Shown here: piece by piece, positions 1 through 7,920 of the stretch
Layout: every line of letters begins with the position of its first letter
Numbering within the stretch: the first letter of the stretch is position 1
Assembly: GCA_965247015.1 (NCBI GenBank)
Contig: CBDFGG010000001.1
Span: 186,001 to 250,000, forward strand
Direction: 5' to 3'
DNA from: JAIXWP01 sp965247015
Lineage (GTDB): Bacteria; Bacteroidota; Bacteroidia; Flavobacteriales_D; Sanyastnellaceae
Length of the DNA stretch: 64,000 nt
Notes under the pieces: generated by a model
The model's input: only the letters and a program-made list of their open reading frames with translations
Told to the model about the DNA's origin: nothing
Databases searched by the model: none
Program-made: the position numbers and the translations under genes

Positions 1-163
1 CGTACTTGCCACTGGAGGTACAGCTTTGGCTGCAGCAAAACTTGTTGAAATGGCCGGAGCGCAAGTGGTTGGTTTTTCATTTATTTCAGCATTGAGTTTT
101 TTAAATGGTGAAGAAGCCTTGCAGCAGTACTCGTCACACATATCTACGTTCGTCAATTATTAA
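1..163 (+). CDS. apt: adenine phosphoribosyltransferase, C-terminal part
   Basis: This is the 3' end of a gene that begins before the window; the open frame starts at base 2 and stops with TAA at 161-163. The visible 53 residues start with VLATGGTA, which is the end of the PRPP-binding loop of type I phosphoribosyltransferases, and continue with GAQVVGFSF and LSFLNGEEAL, the usual APT C-terminus. The enzyme salvages adenine with PRPP to give AMP in the cytoplasm. The assignment to APT rather than another phosphoribosyltransferase rests on the FLNGxxxL tail. A weak hairpin follows the stop. Confidence 0.85.
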   Translation, partial: VLATGGTALAAAKLVEMAGAQVVGFSFISALSFLNGEEALQQYSSHISTFVNY

Positions 164-164
164 G

Positions 165-184
165 AAAGGAAAATGATTCCTTTT
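165..184 (+). terminator. weak hairpin after apt
   Basis: AAAGGAA (165-171) pairs with TTCCTTT (177-183) across a five-base loop, followed by one further T. It lies directly after the apt stop codon. The stem is A+T-rich and the T tract short, so termination would be inefficient. Confidence 0.35.
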
Positions 185-238
185 GAATAAACATATATAA
201 ACTCCTACTGTTAATCAGTAAATGAATCTTGAGAAGAA

Positions 239-1381
239 ATGAACTTTGAAAAGACAGAAAATCAGAAGATGATTGCGCAAATGGTGCGTGATTTTGCAGA
301 AAAAGAAATTCGCCCATATGTTATGGAATGGGATGAAAGTCAAGTATTCCCAAGAGAGGTATTCCGCAAAATGGGAGATCTTGGCTTAATGGGTGTTTTA
401 GTTCCCGAAGAATATGGTGGAGCCGGAATGGGTTACAACGAGTACATCAGTGTGATTGAAGAAGTGTCGAAGGTATGTGGCTCAGTAGGTCTAAGTCTCG
501 CAGCTCATAATAGTCTTTGCACTAATCACATCTTGGAATTTGGTAATGAAGAACAAAAACAGAAATATCTTCCAAAGCTAGCTTCGGGCGAGTGGATTGG
601 AGCTTGGGGTTTGACCGAAGCCAACACCGGTAGTGATGCCATGCGCATGAAATGTGTTGCAGTTGAAGACGGTGATTACTACGTCATCAATGGAACTAAA
701 AACTGGATTACCCACGGTATTTCAGGAGAAGTTGCAGTAGTATTGGTAAGAACAGGAGAATTGCTCGATAGCCATGGTATTACTGCATTCATTATTGAGC
801 GCAGCACACCAGGTTTTAGCGGTGGTAAAAAAGAGAACAAACTAGGCATGAGAGCAAGCGAAACCGCTGAACTCATTTTTGATAACTGTAGAGTTCATAA
901 GAGTCAAATTCTTGGAAACATAGGTGATGGCTTTAAGCAAGCAATGAAGATTTTGGATGGAGGTCGTATTTCTATTGGAGCACTTTCAATGGGAATTGCC
1001 AAAGGCGCATATTTGGCAAGTTTGGCCTACTCAAAGCAGCGCGAGCAGTTTGGGCAGCCTATTTCTAACTTCCAAGCCATTGCATTCAAATTAGCAGATA
1101 TGGCCGTAGAAATTGAGGCATCAGAGATGCTTTTATATCAAGCAGCTTATTTGAAAAACAATAAAATGAAAGTGACTCGCGAAGGAGCTATGGCGAAGTA
1201 TTATGCTTCCGAAGTAGCTGTAAAAGTGAGTACGGATGCCGTTCAAATCTTCGGAGGTTACGGTTATACAAAAGATTTTCCAGTAGAGAAGTTTTATAGA
1301 GATAGCAAGCTCTGTACGATCGGTGAAGGCACATCCGAGATACAGAAATTAGTAATTTCTAGAGAAATTTTGAAAGGATAG
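239..1381 (+). CDS. acyl-CoA dehydrogenase (short-chain/butyryl type)
   Basis: This 380-residue FAD flavoprotein should catalyse the first step of fatty-acid or branched-chain acyl-CoA beta-oxidation. Its length is normal for the family and all three domains are present: an N-terminal helical part, a middle beta part with [13 protein letters not shown] near residue 125, and a C-terminal helical part with [20 protein letters not shown]. The likely catalytic base is Glu363 in GEGTSEIQ, the position used by short-chain and butyryl-CoA dehydrogenases. Substrate chain length cannot be fixed from sequence alone. It follows apt but has its own 75-base leader, so it may be a separate unit. The ATG at 239 is preceded by GAGAAGAA, which is purine-rich but not a strong ribosome site. 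Confidence 0.92.
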   Translation: MNFEKTENQKMIAQMVRDFAEKEIRPYVMEWDESQVFPREVFRKMGDLGLMGVLVPEEYGGAGMGYNEYISVIEEVSKVCGSVGLSLAAHNSLCTNHILEFGNEEQKQKYLPKLASGEWIGAWGLTEANTGSDAMRMKCVAVEDGDYYVINGTKNWITHGISGEVAVVLVRTGELLDSHGITAFIIERSTPGFSGGKKENKLGMRASETAELIFDNCRVHKSQILGNIGDGFKQAMKILDGGRISIGALSMGIAKGAYLASLAYSKQREQFGQPISNFQAIAFKLADMAVEIEASEMLLYQAAYLKNNKMKVTREGAMAKYYASEVAVKVSTDAVQIFGGYGYTKDFPVEKFYRDSKLCTIGEGTSEIQKLVISREILKG

Positions 1382-1411
1382 TTGCTTAGAATAAAAAGTA
1401 TTATATATTTG
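1382..1411 (+). promoter_or_regulatory. Bacteroidota-type promoter of rpsU
   Basis: TTG at 1382-1384 and TATATTTG at 1404-1411 are separated by 19 bases, matching the -33/-7 arrangement described for Bacteroidota primary sigma factors. Transcription should start near 1416, giving a leader of about 22 bases before rpsU. Confidence 0.8.
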
Positions 1412-1422
1412 CACCCCATTTT

Positions 1423-1428
1423 AAAGGA
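1423..1428 (+). promoter_or_regulatory. Shine-Dalgarno-like element of rpsU
   Basis: AAAGGA lies nine bases before the rpsU ATG and is complementary to the UCCUUU end of 16S rRNA. Neighbouring genes in the window (tuf, secE, rplK, rplA, rplL, rpoC) have no such element. In Flavobacterium johnsoniae, bS21 helps hide the anti-Shine-Dalgarno sequence and rpsU keeps its own SD for feedback control; this site fits that picture. Confidence 0.6.
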
Positions 1429-1437
1429 AATAAACAC

Positions 1438-1629
1438 ATGTTAATTATACCAGTTAAAGAAGGCGAAAGCATCGACCGCGCACTTAAGAAGTTCAAGAAG
1501 AAATTCGAAAAGACCGGAGTAGTTAAAGAACTTCGTTCACGTCAAGCTTACACTAAGAAGAGTGTACGTCGTCGCGAAGAGATCAAGCATGCTGTCTTCG
1601 TTGGCCAGATGAAGCAAGCAGAGCAATAA
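1438..1629 (+). CDS. rpsU: 30S ribosomal protein bS21
   Basis: This 63-residue, very basic protein is small-subunit protein bS21. It starts with the typical LIIPVKEGESIDRALKKFKKKFEKTG and continues with an Arg/Lys-rich segment (RSRQAYTKKSVRRREEIKHA). In Bacteroidota, bS21 with bS18 and bS6 covers the 3' end of 16S rRNA and so reduces SD-dependent initiation. The gene has its own promoter and an intrinsic terminator, making it a single-gene unit. It is unusual here in having an SD-like AAAGGA at good spacing, which suggests autoregulation. Confidence 0.95.
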   Translation: MLIIPVKEGESIDRALKKFKKKFEKTGVVKELRSRQAYTKKSVRRREEIKHAVFVGQMKQAEQ

Positions 1630-1651
1630 CATTGCACTGTTCACAATATTA

Positions 1652-1692
1652 GGGTAGACCTTTAGTTTCGACTAAAGGTCTACCCTTTTTTT
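1652..1692 (+). terminator. intrinsic terminator of rpsU
   Basis: A perfect 14-bp stem (1652-1665 with 1672-1685) closes a six-base loop and is followed by seven T residues. This is the strongest terminator in the window. It ends only five bases before the xerC start codon. Confidence 0.93.
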
Positions 1693-1697
1693 ATAAC

Positions 1698-2591
1698 GTG
1701 AATTTTGCCTCCTTTATAACTTATTTGATTAGTGAGAAACGTAGTAGTCCTCACACCGTTGAGTCGTATAAAAGTGATTTGGAGCAATTTTCTATTTACT
1801 GCAATAAGCAGTATGAATGCGACGACTTCAGAGAAGTCAGCACGTCAATGATCAGAAGCTGGATGGCCACCATGTTAGAGAGTGGCTATAAGTCTACCAG
1901 CATTCATCGAAAGATGAGCAGCGTTAAAGCCTATTACAGATTTGCACAAAAGAATGGACTTGTGATTTCCAATCCTGTGAAAGGAATCACCAAGCCTAAA
2001 AAAGAGCAACGTCTCCCCCATTATGTCGAAGAAAAGTCGATGATAAAGCTTTATGAAGGCGATCAAAGTTTGAATGACTTTGAAAGTTTTCGTAATGAGA
2101 TGATCATTCAGCTATTTTATGAGACAGGAATTCGTTTGAGTGAGTTGATGCAACTCACTGATAATGATATCGATTATTCGATTGGGCAAATAAAGGTGTT
2201 GGGAAAGAGAAACAAAATGCGCTATGTGCCCGTTGGAAAACCAATATTAGATAGGCTGAAGAAATATCAGGCTTTGAGAGATTCGAGTTTTGATGAGTTG
2301 GAGAGACCGATGTTAATAGTGAGTAATAAAGGTCAAAAAATATCTAAAACATTTGTGTACCAAACGGTAAAAAGTTATCTTTCGACCGTTACCACCCAGG
2401 CAAAAAGGAGTCCACACGTATTACGGCACACCTTTGCAACCCACATGTTGAATAATGGAGCAGATTTGAATGTGATAAAGGAGATATTGGGTCATAGTAG
2501 TCTGGCGGCGACACAAGTGTACACGCACAATAGCATAGAGAAACTTAAGGGCATCCATAAGCAGATGCACCCGAGAAATAAATCAGTTTAA
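1698..2591 (+). CDS. xerC: tyrosine recombinase XerC
   Basis: This 297-residue site-specific tyrosine recombinase should resolve chromosome dimers at dif together with XerD. The N-terminal SAM-like core-binding domain occupies about residues 1-85 (SPHTVESYKSDL) and the catalytic domain the rest. Catalytic residues visible are Arg in ETGIRLSEL, the HxxR box in HVLRHTFATHML, His in LGHSSLAATQ and the nucleophile Tyr in VYTHNS. The start is GTG at 1698, because no upstream ATG exists and the protein aligns from its first residue. Its position between rpsU and hpf is a common Bacteroidota arrangement, so it is the housekeeping recombinase and not an integrase. Its start lies right behind the rpsU terminator. 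Confidence 0.92.
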   Translation: MNFASFITYLISEKRSSPHTVESYKSDLEQFSIYCNKQYECDDFREVSTSMIRSWMATMLESGYKSTSIHRKMSSVKAYYRFAQKNGLVISNPVKGITKPKKEQRLPHYVEEKSMIKLYEGDQSLNDFESFRNEMIIQLFYETGIRLSELMQLTDNDIDYSIGQIKVLGKRNKMRYVPVGKPILDRLKKYQALRDSSFDELERPMLIVSNKGQKISKTFVYQTVKSYLSTVTTQAKRSPHVLRHTFATHMLNNGADLNVIKEILGHSSLAATQVYTHNSIEKLKGIHKQMHPRNKSV

Positions 2592-2610
2592 CCCAATAAA
2601 ATTAAGTTTT

Positions 2611-2901
2611 ATGCAAGTACAAGTTCAGAGCATCCATTTCGATGCAGATCGTAAGTTGATCAACTTCATTGAGGAGAAATTGCAGAAGCTGACCCATTTT
2701 CACGATAGAATTACCTTCGGAGAGGTGTTTTTACGTCTCGACAAGTCCGATGTTAATGAAAATAAAATTGCTGAGATCAAATTGAGTATTCCAGGTAAGG
2801 ATTTGTTTGCACGCAAGCAGTGTCGCACGTTTGAGGAGGCTACGGATGTAGCAGTTGATGCCTTAAGACGTCAGATAGATAAGATGAAAACAAAAAAATA
2901 A
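2611..2901 (+). CDS. hpf: ribosome hibernation-promoting factor, short form
   Basis: This 96-residue protein belongs to the short HPF/YfiA (RaiA) family. These proteins bind in the mRNA/tRNA channel of the 30S subunit and stop translation in stationary phase. Family features are the N-terminal MQVQVQSIHFDADRKLINFIEEKLQKL, the central acidic and basic strand-helix pattern and DVAVDALRRQIDKMKTKK at the end. It lacks the C-terminal dimerisation domain of long HPF, so it resembles the gammaproteobacterial short form. It follows xerC by 19 bases and is probably cotranscribed with it. Confidence 0.92.
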   Translation: MQVQVQSIHFDADRKLINFIEEKLQKLTHFHDRITFGEVFLRLDKSDVNENKIAEIKLSIPGKDLFARKQCRTFEEATDVAVDALRRQIDKMKTKK

Positions 2902-2932
2902 GTGTTTTTTGAAAAAAAATTTTCAATAACAC

Positions 2933-2962
2933 TTGCTCGGATAAATTTGTTTTTTACATTTG
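2933..2962 (+). promoter_or_regulatory. promoter of the tRNA-tuf operon
   Basis: TTG at 2933-2935 and TACATTTG at 2955-2962 are 19 bases apart, a near-consensus Bacteroidota promoter. The predicted start is around 2967, inside or just before the GC-rich hairpin at 2963-2985. Confidence 0.8.
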
Positions 2963-2992
2963 CACCCCCGTACACCACGGGGGTGTTTTTTT
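2963..2992 (+). terminator. terminator-like hairpin at the start of the tRNA operon
   Basis: CACCCCCG (2963-2970) pairs with CGGGGGTG (2978-2985) across a seven-base loop and is followed by seven T residues. It could end transcripts arriving from hpf, since the operon promoter overlaps its upstream edge, or act as an early attenuator on the tRNA transcript. Confidence 0.7.
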
Positions 2993-2995
2993 GAA

Positions 2996-3004
2996 GTTCT
3001 TTGA
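2996..3004 (+). promoter_or_regulatory. boxA-like antitermination element
   Basis: GTTCTTTGA resembles the boxA core seen in bacterial rRNA leaders, and the same word is typical of Bacteroidota rRNA operon leaders. It follows the T tract of the leader hairpin and precedes tRNA-Thr by 20 bases. The role is inferred from sequence and position only. Confidence 0.5.
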
Positions 3005-3024
3005 GAATTTAGAAAAAGAGTTCG

Positions 3025-3098
3025 GCCGGTGTAGCTCAGCTGGCCAGAGCAGCTGATTTGTAATCAGCTGGTCGGGGGTTCGAATCCCTCCACCGGCT
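3025..3098 (+). tRNA. tRNA-Thr (anticodon TGT)
   Basis: A 74-base cloverleaf with acceptor stem GCCGGTG/CACCGGC, anticodon stem GCTGA/TCAGC, loop TTTGTAA (anticodon TGT, reading ACA) and a T arm with GGTTCGAATCC. CCA is not encoded. It is the first of four tRNAs ahead of tuf, the same Thr-Tyr-Gly-Thr-tuf order as in the E. coli tufB operon. Confidence 0.97.
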
Positions 3099-3108
3099 CT
3101 TTTTTTTA

Positions 3109-3191
3109 GGGGAGATACTCAAGCGGCCAACGAGGGCAGACTGTAAATCTGCTGGTGTACACCTTCACAGGTTCGAATCCTGTTCTCCCCA
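3109..3191 (+). tRNA. tRNA-Tyr (anticodon GTA)
   Basis: An 83-base class II tRNA with acceptor GGGGAGA/TCTCCCC, anticodon stem GCAGA/TCTGC, loop CTGTAAA (anticodon GTA), a long variable arm and a T arm AGGTTCGAATCCT. The discriminator base is A, as expected for tRNA-Tyr. Confidence 0.97.
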
Positions 3192-3247
3192 CATAAATGA
3201 TGTCTGTGACCTTTCCGGATATTGTGGTTTAGGAAGAAAGGAGATAA

Positions 3248-3320
3248 GCGGGAGTAGCTCAGTTGGTAGAGCATTAGCCTTCCAAGCTAAATGTCGCGAG
3301 TTCGAGCCTCGTCTCCCGCT
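3248..3320 (+). tRNA. tRNA-Gly (anticodon TCC)
   Basis: A 73-base cloverleaf with acceptor GCGGGAG/CTCCCGC, anticodon stem TTAGC/GCTAA, loop CTTCCAA (anticodon TCC, reading GGA and GGG) and discriminator T. Confidence 0.97.
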
Positions 3321-3329
3321 CTACAATTA

Positions 3330-3401
<72 letters not shown>

Positions 3402-3508
3402 CAGGATCCGCTAGAGATGGCGGATTAAGTTGTAAAAGAAAGTTTGAGGAGAGAGAAATTATTTTAGGAATTATCAAAATTAGATAAACAAACAAAAATC
3501 ATCTGGCT

Positions 3509-4696
3509 ATGGCTAAAGAATCATTCGACCGTTCCAAACCCCACGTGAACATTGGAACTATTGGTCACGTAGACCATGGTAAGACCACATTGACAGCTGC
3601 CATTACTACAGTTCTGGCCGGAGATGGTCTTGCTGAGAAAAAAGACTTCGCGTCTATCGATGCTGCTCCTGAAGAAAAGGAACGCGGTATTACAATTAAC
3701 ACTGCACACGTTGAGTATGCAACTGCTAACCGTCACTACGCTCACGTTGACTGTCCAGGTCACGCCGATTACGTAAAGAACATGGTAACAGGTGCTGCGC
3801 AGATGGATGGTGCTATCCTAGTAGTTGCTGCTACGGATGGTCCAATGCCACAAACACGTGAGCACATCCTTTTGGGTCGCCAGGTAGGTGTTCCAAAGAT
3901 TGTTGTTTTCATGAACAAAGTTGACATGGTTGATGATGCTGAGCTTCTAGACCTAGTTGAAATGGAAATTCGTGAGCTTTTGAGCTTCTATGAATATGAT
4001 GGAGATAACACTCCTGTCATCCGTGGTTCTGCTCTAGGTGCATTGAACGGTGAACCAAAATGGGTTGACACAGTTCGTGAACTTATGGCTGCTGTGGATA
4101 ACTGGATTCCAATTCCTCCACGTGAAGTTGAGAAGCCATTCTTGATGTCAGTTGAAGACGTGTTCACGATCACAGGTCGTGGTACAGTAGCAACTGGTCG
4201 TATCGAGCGTGGTGTTATCAACACAGGTAACGAAGTTGACATCATTGGTTTCAATGAAGAGAAAATGAAGTCTACTTGTACTGGGGTTGAGATGTTCCGT
4301 AAGATTCTTGACCGTGGTGAAGCAGGTGACAACGTTGGTCTACTTCTTCGTGGTGTAGAAAAGAGCGATATTCGTCGTGGTATGGTAATCGCTGCTCCTG
4401 GTAGCATTACTCCTCACACTGAATTCAAAGCTGAGATCTACGTATTGAAGAAAGAAGAAGGTGGTCGTCACACTCCATTCCACAACAAATACCGTCCACA
4501 GTTCTATTTCCGTACAACTGACGTAACTGGTGAGATTAATCTCGAAGCTGGTCGTGAAATGGTTGTTCCTGGAGATAACGTATCTATCGTAGTTAAGTTG
4601 ATCGCTCCAATCGCGATGGACAAAGGTCTTCGCTTCGCAATCCGTGAAGGTGGCCGTACAGTAGGTGCTGGTCAGGTGACTGAAATCATCAAGTAA
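3509..4696 (+). CDS. tuf: elongation factor Tu
   Basis: This 395-residue GTPase delivers aminoacyl-tRNA to the ribosomal A site. Visible motifs are the P-loop GHVDHGKT (residues 19-26), the switch I region with [20 protein letters not shown] and the two beta-barrel domains 2 and 3 ending GQVTEIIK. Length and sequence are entirely typical. It is cotranscribed with the four upstream tRNAs. The start ATG at 3509 has no SD. Codon use is strongly biased, as expected for one of the most abundant proteins of the cell. Confidence 0.99.
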   Translation: MAKESFDRSKPHVNIGTIGHVDHGKTTLTAAITTVLAGDGLAEKKDFASIDAAPEEKERGITINTAHVEYATANRHYAHVDCPGHADYVKNMVTGAAQMDGAILVVAATDGPMPQTREHILLGRQVGVPKIVVFMNKVDMVDDAELLDLVEMEIRELLSFYEYDGDNTPVIRGSALGALNGEPKWVDTVRELMAAVDNWIPIPPREVEKPFLMSVEDVFTITGRGTVATGRIERGVINTGNEVDIIGFNEEKMKSTCTGVEMFRKILDRGEAGDNVGLLLRGVEKSDIRRGMVIAAPGSITPHTEFKAEIYVLKKEEGGRHTPFHNKYRPQFYFRTTDVTGEINLEAGREMVVPGDNVSIVVKLIAPIAMDKGLRFAIREGGRTVGAGQVTEIIK

Positions 4697-4714
4697 TATA
4701 CTTGAAAACATATC

Positions 4715-4755
4715 AGTGAAGGTGGAATCTTCTTTTAGATTTCACCTTCACTTTT
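4715..4755 (+). terminator. hairpin between tuf and tRNA-Trp
   Basis: A 16-bp stem (4715-4730 with 4737-4752, one G-T pair) closes the loop TCTTTT and is followed by only three further T residues. It could partly terminate after tuf or serve as a processing hairpin ahead of tRNA-Trp. Confidence 0.65.
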
Positions 4756-4780
4756 CACGTTTAAAAGAACAACGTGATTT

Positions 4781-4851
4781 ACGGGTGTAGTTCAATGGTA
4801 GAATAGCGGTCTCCAAAACCGTTGATGGGAGTTCGAATCTCTCCACCCGTG
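4781..4851 (+). tRNA. tRNA-Trp (anticodon CCA)
   Basis: A 71-base cloverleaf with acceptor ACGGGTG/CACCCGT, anticodon stem GCGGT/ACCGT (one G-T pair), loop CTCCAAA (anticodon CCA) and discriminator G. It sits between tuf and secE, as in many bacteria. Confidence 0.97.
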
Positions 4852-4884
4852 CTAGACAACATAACGAACTAAATACCAAGCAAC

Positions 4885-5109
4885 ATGGCAGGTATCAAAA
4901 CATACATCGAAGAGTCTTACAATGAATTGATGCACAAGGTGACCTGGCCAACATGGCGAGAGCTTCAAGAGAGCACTGTTCTTGTATTCATTGCTATTCT
5001 AATTTTGACTGTCGTAATTTTTGCGATGGATTTCATTTTCGGAGTAAGCGGAGATTCTAACTCTACTTGGAAAGGTATGGTTGGTTTCCTTTATCAACTA
5101 TTGTCTTAA
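4885..5109 (+). CDS. secE: preprotein translocase subunit SecE
   Basis: This 74-residue protein is the short, single-span form of SecE, an essential part of the SecYEG channel in the inner membrane. It shows the amphipathic helix with the conserved KVTWPTWRELQEST (near residues 18-31) followed by one transmembrane helix (VLVFIAILILTVVIFAMDFIF). The position between tRNA-Trp and nusG is the standard one and supports the call. Confidence 0.95.
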   Translation: MAGIKTYIEESYNELMHKVTWPTWRELQESTVLVFIAILILTVVIFAMDFIFGVSGDSNSTWKGMVGFLYQLLS

Positions 5110-5124
5110 CCGGAATTTGAGCTC

Positions 5125-5676
5125 ATGAGCGATATCGAAAAAAAGTGGTATGTAGTACGTGCCATCAGTGGAAAAGAAAAGAAGGTGAAAGAATTCATCG
5201 AATCTGAGATCAAGGCTCGCGGAATGCAAGACTTTGTATCTCAAGTTTTAATTCCTACTGAAAAGGTATTTCAAGTACGCAATGGTAAGAAAATCAGCAA
5301 GGAGCGCAGCTATTTGCCAGGTTATGTTCTTATCGAAGCGGCTTTAATTGGAGAGATTCCACACATCATCAAGAATATTACAAACGTAATTGGTTTCCTT
5401 GGAGCAGAAAAAAAGGGCGATCCTATCCCCTTGCGTCTCTCTGAGGTTAATCGCATTCTAGGTAAAGTTGACGAATTAGCTGAGAGCGGAGAAGAATTAA
5501 ACATTCCATTCGTGGTAGGTGAAAACGTTAAAGTAATCGACGGTCCATTCAACAATTTCAGCGGTATCATTGAAGAAATCAATGAAGAGAAGAAGAAATT
5601 GAAGGTGACGGTGAAGATCTTCGGAAGAAAGACTCCACTAGAATTGGGCTACATGCAAGTCGAGAAAGAAAGTTAA
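5125..5676 (+). CDS. nusG: transcription termination/antitermination factor NusG
   Basis: This 183-residue protein binds the RNA polymerase clamp and links it to Rho or the ribosome. The N-terminal NGN domain starts KKWYVVRAISGKEKKV and contains SYLPGYVLIEA; the C-terminal KOW domain is seen in GENVKVIDGPFNNFSGIIEEI around residues 130-155. Length is normal. It follows secE by 15 bases in the conserved secE-nusG-rplK order. Confidence 0.97.
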   Translation: MSDIEKKWYVVRAISGKEKKVKEFIESEIKARGMQDFVSQVLIPTEKVFQVRNGKKISKERSYLPGYVLIEAALIGEIPHIIKNITNVIGFLGAEKKGDPIPLRLSEVNRILGKVDELAESGEELNIPFVVGENVKVIDGPFNNFSGIIEEINEEKKKLKVTVKIFGRKTPLELGYMQVEKES

Positions 5677-5682
5677 TTAAAA

Positions 5683-5741
5683 GCGTGTGACAGCGGAGAA
5701 CATTTTTTTGTTACGCTTCGCTTCCCTCCTCACTGTCACGC
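5683..5741 (+). promoter_or_regulatory. imperfect hairpin in the rplK leader
   Basis: GCG..TGACAG (5683-5693) pairs with CTGTCACGC (5733-5741) with a two-base bulge, and GGAG (5695-5698) can pair with CTCC (5726-5729) inside it. The structure fills most of the 88-base nusG-rplK gap. There is no T tract, so a leader structure is more likely than a terminator. In E. coli, L1 represses translation at the rplK leader; whether this structure does the same here is inference. Confidence 0.45.
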
Positions 5742-5764
5742 AAACCAAATAAATAAATAGAAAA

Positions 5765-6202
5765 ATGGCGAAAGAAGTAGCTGGATTAGTCAAGCTGCAA
5801 ATTAAAGGTGGCGCCGCAAACCCATCACCCCCCGTTGGACCTGCACTAGGTTCGAAGGGTGTGAACATCATGGAGTTCTGTAAGCAGTTTAATGCTAGAA
5901 CACAAGATAAGGCTGGTAAGGTTTGTCCGGTGTTGATCACAGTCTATACTGACAAGTCTTTTGACTTCGTTATTAAGACTGCACCTGCTGCTGTTCAACT
6001 GTTAGAAGCATCTAAAGCAAAAAAAGGTGCTGCAGAACCTAACCGTCAGAAAGTAGGAAGCGTGTCTTGGGATCAAGTTCGCGCAATTGCAGAAGACAAA
6101 ATGCCTGACCTTAACTGTTTCACTATCGAGTCTGCTATGAAAATGGTGGCTGGTACTGCACGCAGTATGGGTATTCAGGTTACCGGTGATCGTCCGTTTT
6201 AA
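5765..6202 (+). CDS. rplK: 50S ribosomal protein uL11
   Basis: This 145-residue protein forms the GTPase-associated stalk base with L10 and L7/L12. It begins [42 protein letters not shown], the proline-rich N-terminal domain, and ends with the rRNA-binding domain ([26 protein letters not shown]). It heads the L11-L1-L10-L7/L12 group; the leader holds a hairpin that may be a feedback site. Confidence 0.98.
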   Translation: MAKEVAGLVKLQIKGGAANPSPPVGPALGSKGVNIMEFCKQFNARTQDKAGKVCPVLITVYTDKSFDFVIKTAPAAVQLLEASKAKKGAAEPNRQKVGSVSWDQVRAIAEDKMPDLNCFTIESAMKMVAGTARSMGIQVTGDRPF

Positions 6203-6219
6203 TCTCTAAGAACAGAACA

Positions 6220-6912
6220 ATGGGAAATGTGAGCAAAAACATGAAAGCTGCCTTGGCAAAGTATGATGCGACAAAGTCGTACACACTTTCTGAAGCTGCT
6301 ACTGTAGTGAAAACAATCACTACAAGTAAGTTTAACGCATCTGTTGACATCGCTGTTCGTCTTGGAGTTGATCCGAAGAAATCCAATCAAATGGTTCGTG
6401 GTACGGTTTCATTACCACACGGAACAGGTAGGGATGTACGTGTTTTAGTACTATGTACTCCTGACAAGGAAGCAGAAGCTAAAGCAGCAGGTGCAGACCA
6501 CGTTGGATTGACCGAGTATATCGATAAGATCAAAAACGGATGGACCGATGTAGATGTAATTATTACCACACCCAGTGTAATGGGCCAAGTTGGTGCTTTA
6601 GGTAGAATTCTCGGTCCACGAGGATTGATGCCAAACCCAAAGACTGGTACTGTTACTATGGATGTTGGAAAGGCCGTAACTGAAAAGAAGGCCGGAAACA
6701 TTGACTTTAAAGTTGACAAGGCAGGAATCGTTCACGCGAGCATTGGACGTGTATCATTTGATGCAGCACAATTAGCTGAAAACGCGAACGAATTAATTCA
6801 GTCATTGCTCAAGTTAAAGCCGTCTGCTGCAAAAGGAGCTTACATTAAGAGCATTTCGATGTCTTCTACTATGAGCCCTGGAGTAATTGTTGAACCCCGC
6901 TCAGTGAACTAA
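6220..6912 (+). CDS. rplA: 50S ribosomal protein uL1
   Basis: This 230-residue protein builds the L1 stalk at the E site and is the classical translational repressor of the L11 operon. The segment [19 protein letters not shown] near residue 130 is diagnostic, and the C-terminal [12 protein letters not shown] is typical. It follows rplK by 17 bases and is clearly in the same transcript. Confidence 0.98.
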   Translation: MGNVSKNMKAALAKYDATKSYTLSEAATVVKTITTSKFNASVDIAVRLGVDPKKSNQMVRGTVSLPHGTGRDVRVLVLCTPDKEAEAKAAGADHVGLTEYIDKIKNGWTDVDVIITTPSVMGQVGALGRILGPRGLMPNPKTGTVTMDVGKAVTEKKAGNIDFKVDKAGIVHASIGRVSFDAAQLAENANELIQSLLKLKPSAAKGAYIKSISMSSTMSPGVIVEPRSVN

Positions 6913-6942
6913 CACTGGTACTGTAAAAGCGTACTTTTTGAT

Positions 6943-7467
6943 ATGACAAAAGAACAAAAAAACCAGGAAATCGCGGATCTAGTAGAAGTATTGGGTAAAA
7001 GCCCTGTATTTTATCTAGCTAATGCGGAATCTCTGAACGCTCAGGCTACCGGTGCACTTCGTCGTGAATGCTTCAAGCAGAATGTTCAAATGCGAGTTGT
7101 AAAAAACTCTCTTTTGAAGAAAGCTCTTGAACGCATCGATGGCAAGGACTATAGTCCTCTCTACTCTGCATTAAAAGGAAACACAGCTGTGTTGACTTCA
7201 GAAGTAGCGAATGTGCCTGCACGCCTGATTAAGGAGTTCAGAAAGAAAAATCAAGACAAGCCAGTATTTAAGGCTGCATTCATACAGGAAGATTGTTACG
7301 TTGGTGAAGATATGCTCGACACTCTCGTTGCTCTTAAGAGCAAGGAAGAATTGGTTGGTGATATCATCGCACTTCTTCAATCACCTGCTAAGAACGTGGT
7401 ATCTGCATTGCAAGGCAACGCAGGTCACAAAGTGGCTGGTATTGTTAAAGCGTTGGGTGAGCGCTAA
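6943..7467 (+). CDS. rplJ: 50S ribosomal protein uL10
   Basis: This 174-residue protein anchors L7/L12 dimers to the ribosome. The N-terminal rRNA-binding part has LRRECFKQNVQMRVVKNSLLKKAL; the C-terminal helix (residues about 140-174) carries the L12 dimer sites. The preceding gap is only 30 bases, so there is no room for the long L10 leader known from other bacteria. Confidence 0.97.
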   Translation: MTKEQKNQEIADLVEVLGKSPVFYLANAESLNAQATGALRRECFKQNVQMRVVKNSLLKKALERIDGKDYSPLYSALKGNTAVLTSEVANVPARLIKEFRKKNQDKPVFKAAFIQEDCYVGEDMLDTLVALKSKEELVGDIIALLQSPAKNVVSALQGNAGHKVAGIVKALGER

Positions 7468-7522
7468 AACTACACCCAAACTACAATTAATAAATTAGTA
7501 TTACCTTTTAAAAATCCATACA

Positions 7523-7900
7523 ATGGCTGATTTGAAAGCAATGGCAGAAAGCCTAGTTAACTTAACCGTTAAGGAAGTAAACGAGCTAGCGCAAATTCTT
7601 AAAGATGATTACGGTATCGAACCAGCTGCTGCTGCTGTAGCAGTTGCTGCTCCTGGTGCTGGTGGTGGCGCTGCTGCCGCTGAAGAAAAAACTGCATTCG
7701 ACGTTATTCTCGTTGAAGGCGGTGCAAACAAGCTTGCAGTTGTTAAGCTTGTAAAAGATCTAACTGGTCTTGGCTTGAAAGAAGCTAAAGATGCAGTAGA
7801 TAAGGCTCCACAGCCACTCAAGACTGGTGTTACCAAAGATGAAGCAAATGCTTTGAAAACACAACTTGAAGAAGCTGGAGCTAAAGTTGAGATCAAGTAA
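7523..7900 (+). CDS. rplL: 50S ribosomal protein bL7/L12
   Basis: This 125-residue acidic protein recruits translational GTPases. It shows the N-terminal dimerisation helices, an Ala/Gly-rich hinge (about residues 34-52) and the globular C-terminal domain with [20 protein letters not shown] and [19 protein letters not shown]. It is followed by a hairpin that separates it from rpoB. Confidence 0.98.
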   Translation: MADLKAMAESLVNLTVKEVNELAQILKDDYGIEPAAAAVAVAAPGAGGGAAAAEEKTAFDVILVEGGANKLAVVKLVKDLTGLGLKEAKDAVDKAPQPLKTGVTKDEANALKTQLEEAGAKVEIK

Positions 7901-7920
7901 TATCACAACTCATTGAATAT

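Noticed and set aside
1698..2591. xerC as a phage or islet integrase
   Set aside because: It sits in the conserved rpsU-xerC-hpf order of Bacteroidota and has no att-like repeats beside it, so it is the housekeeping recombinase.
2963..2992. Hairpin as a plain hpf terminator only
   Set aside because: The promoter TACATTTG abuts its first base, so any transcript from that promoter contains all or most of it; a pure terminator role cannot be assumed.
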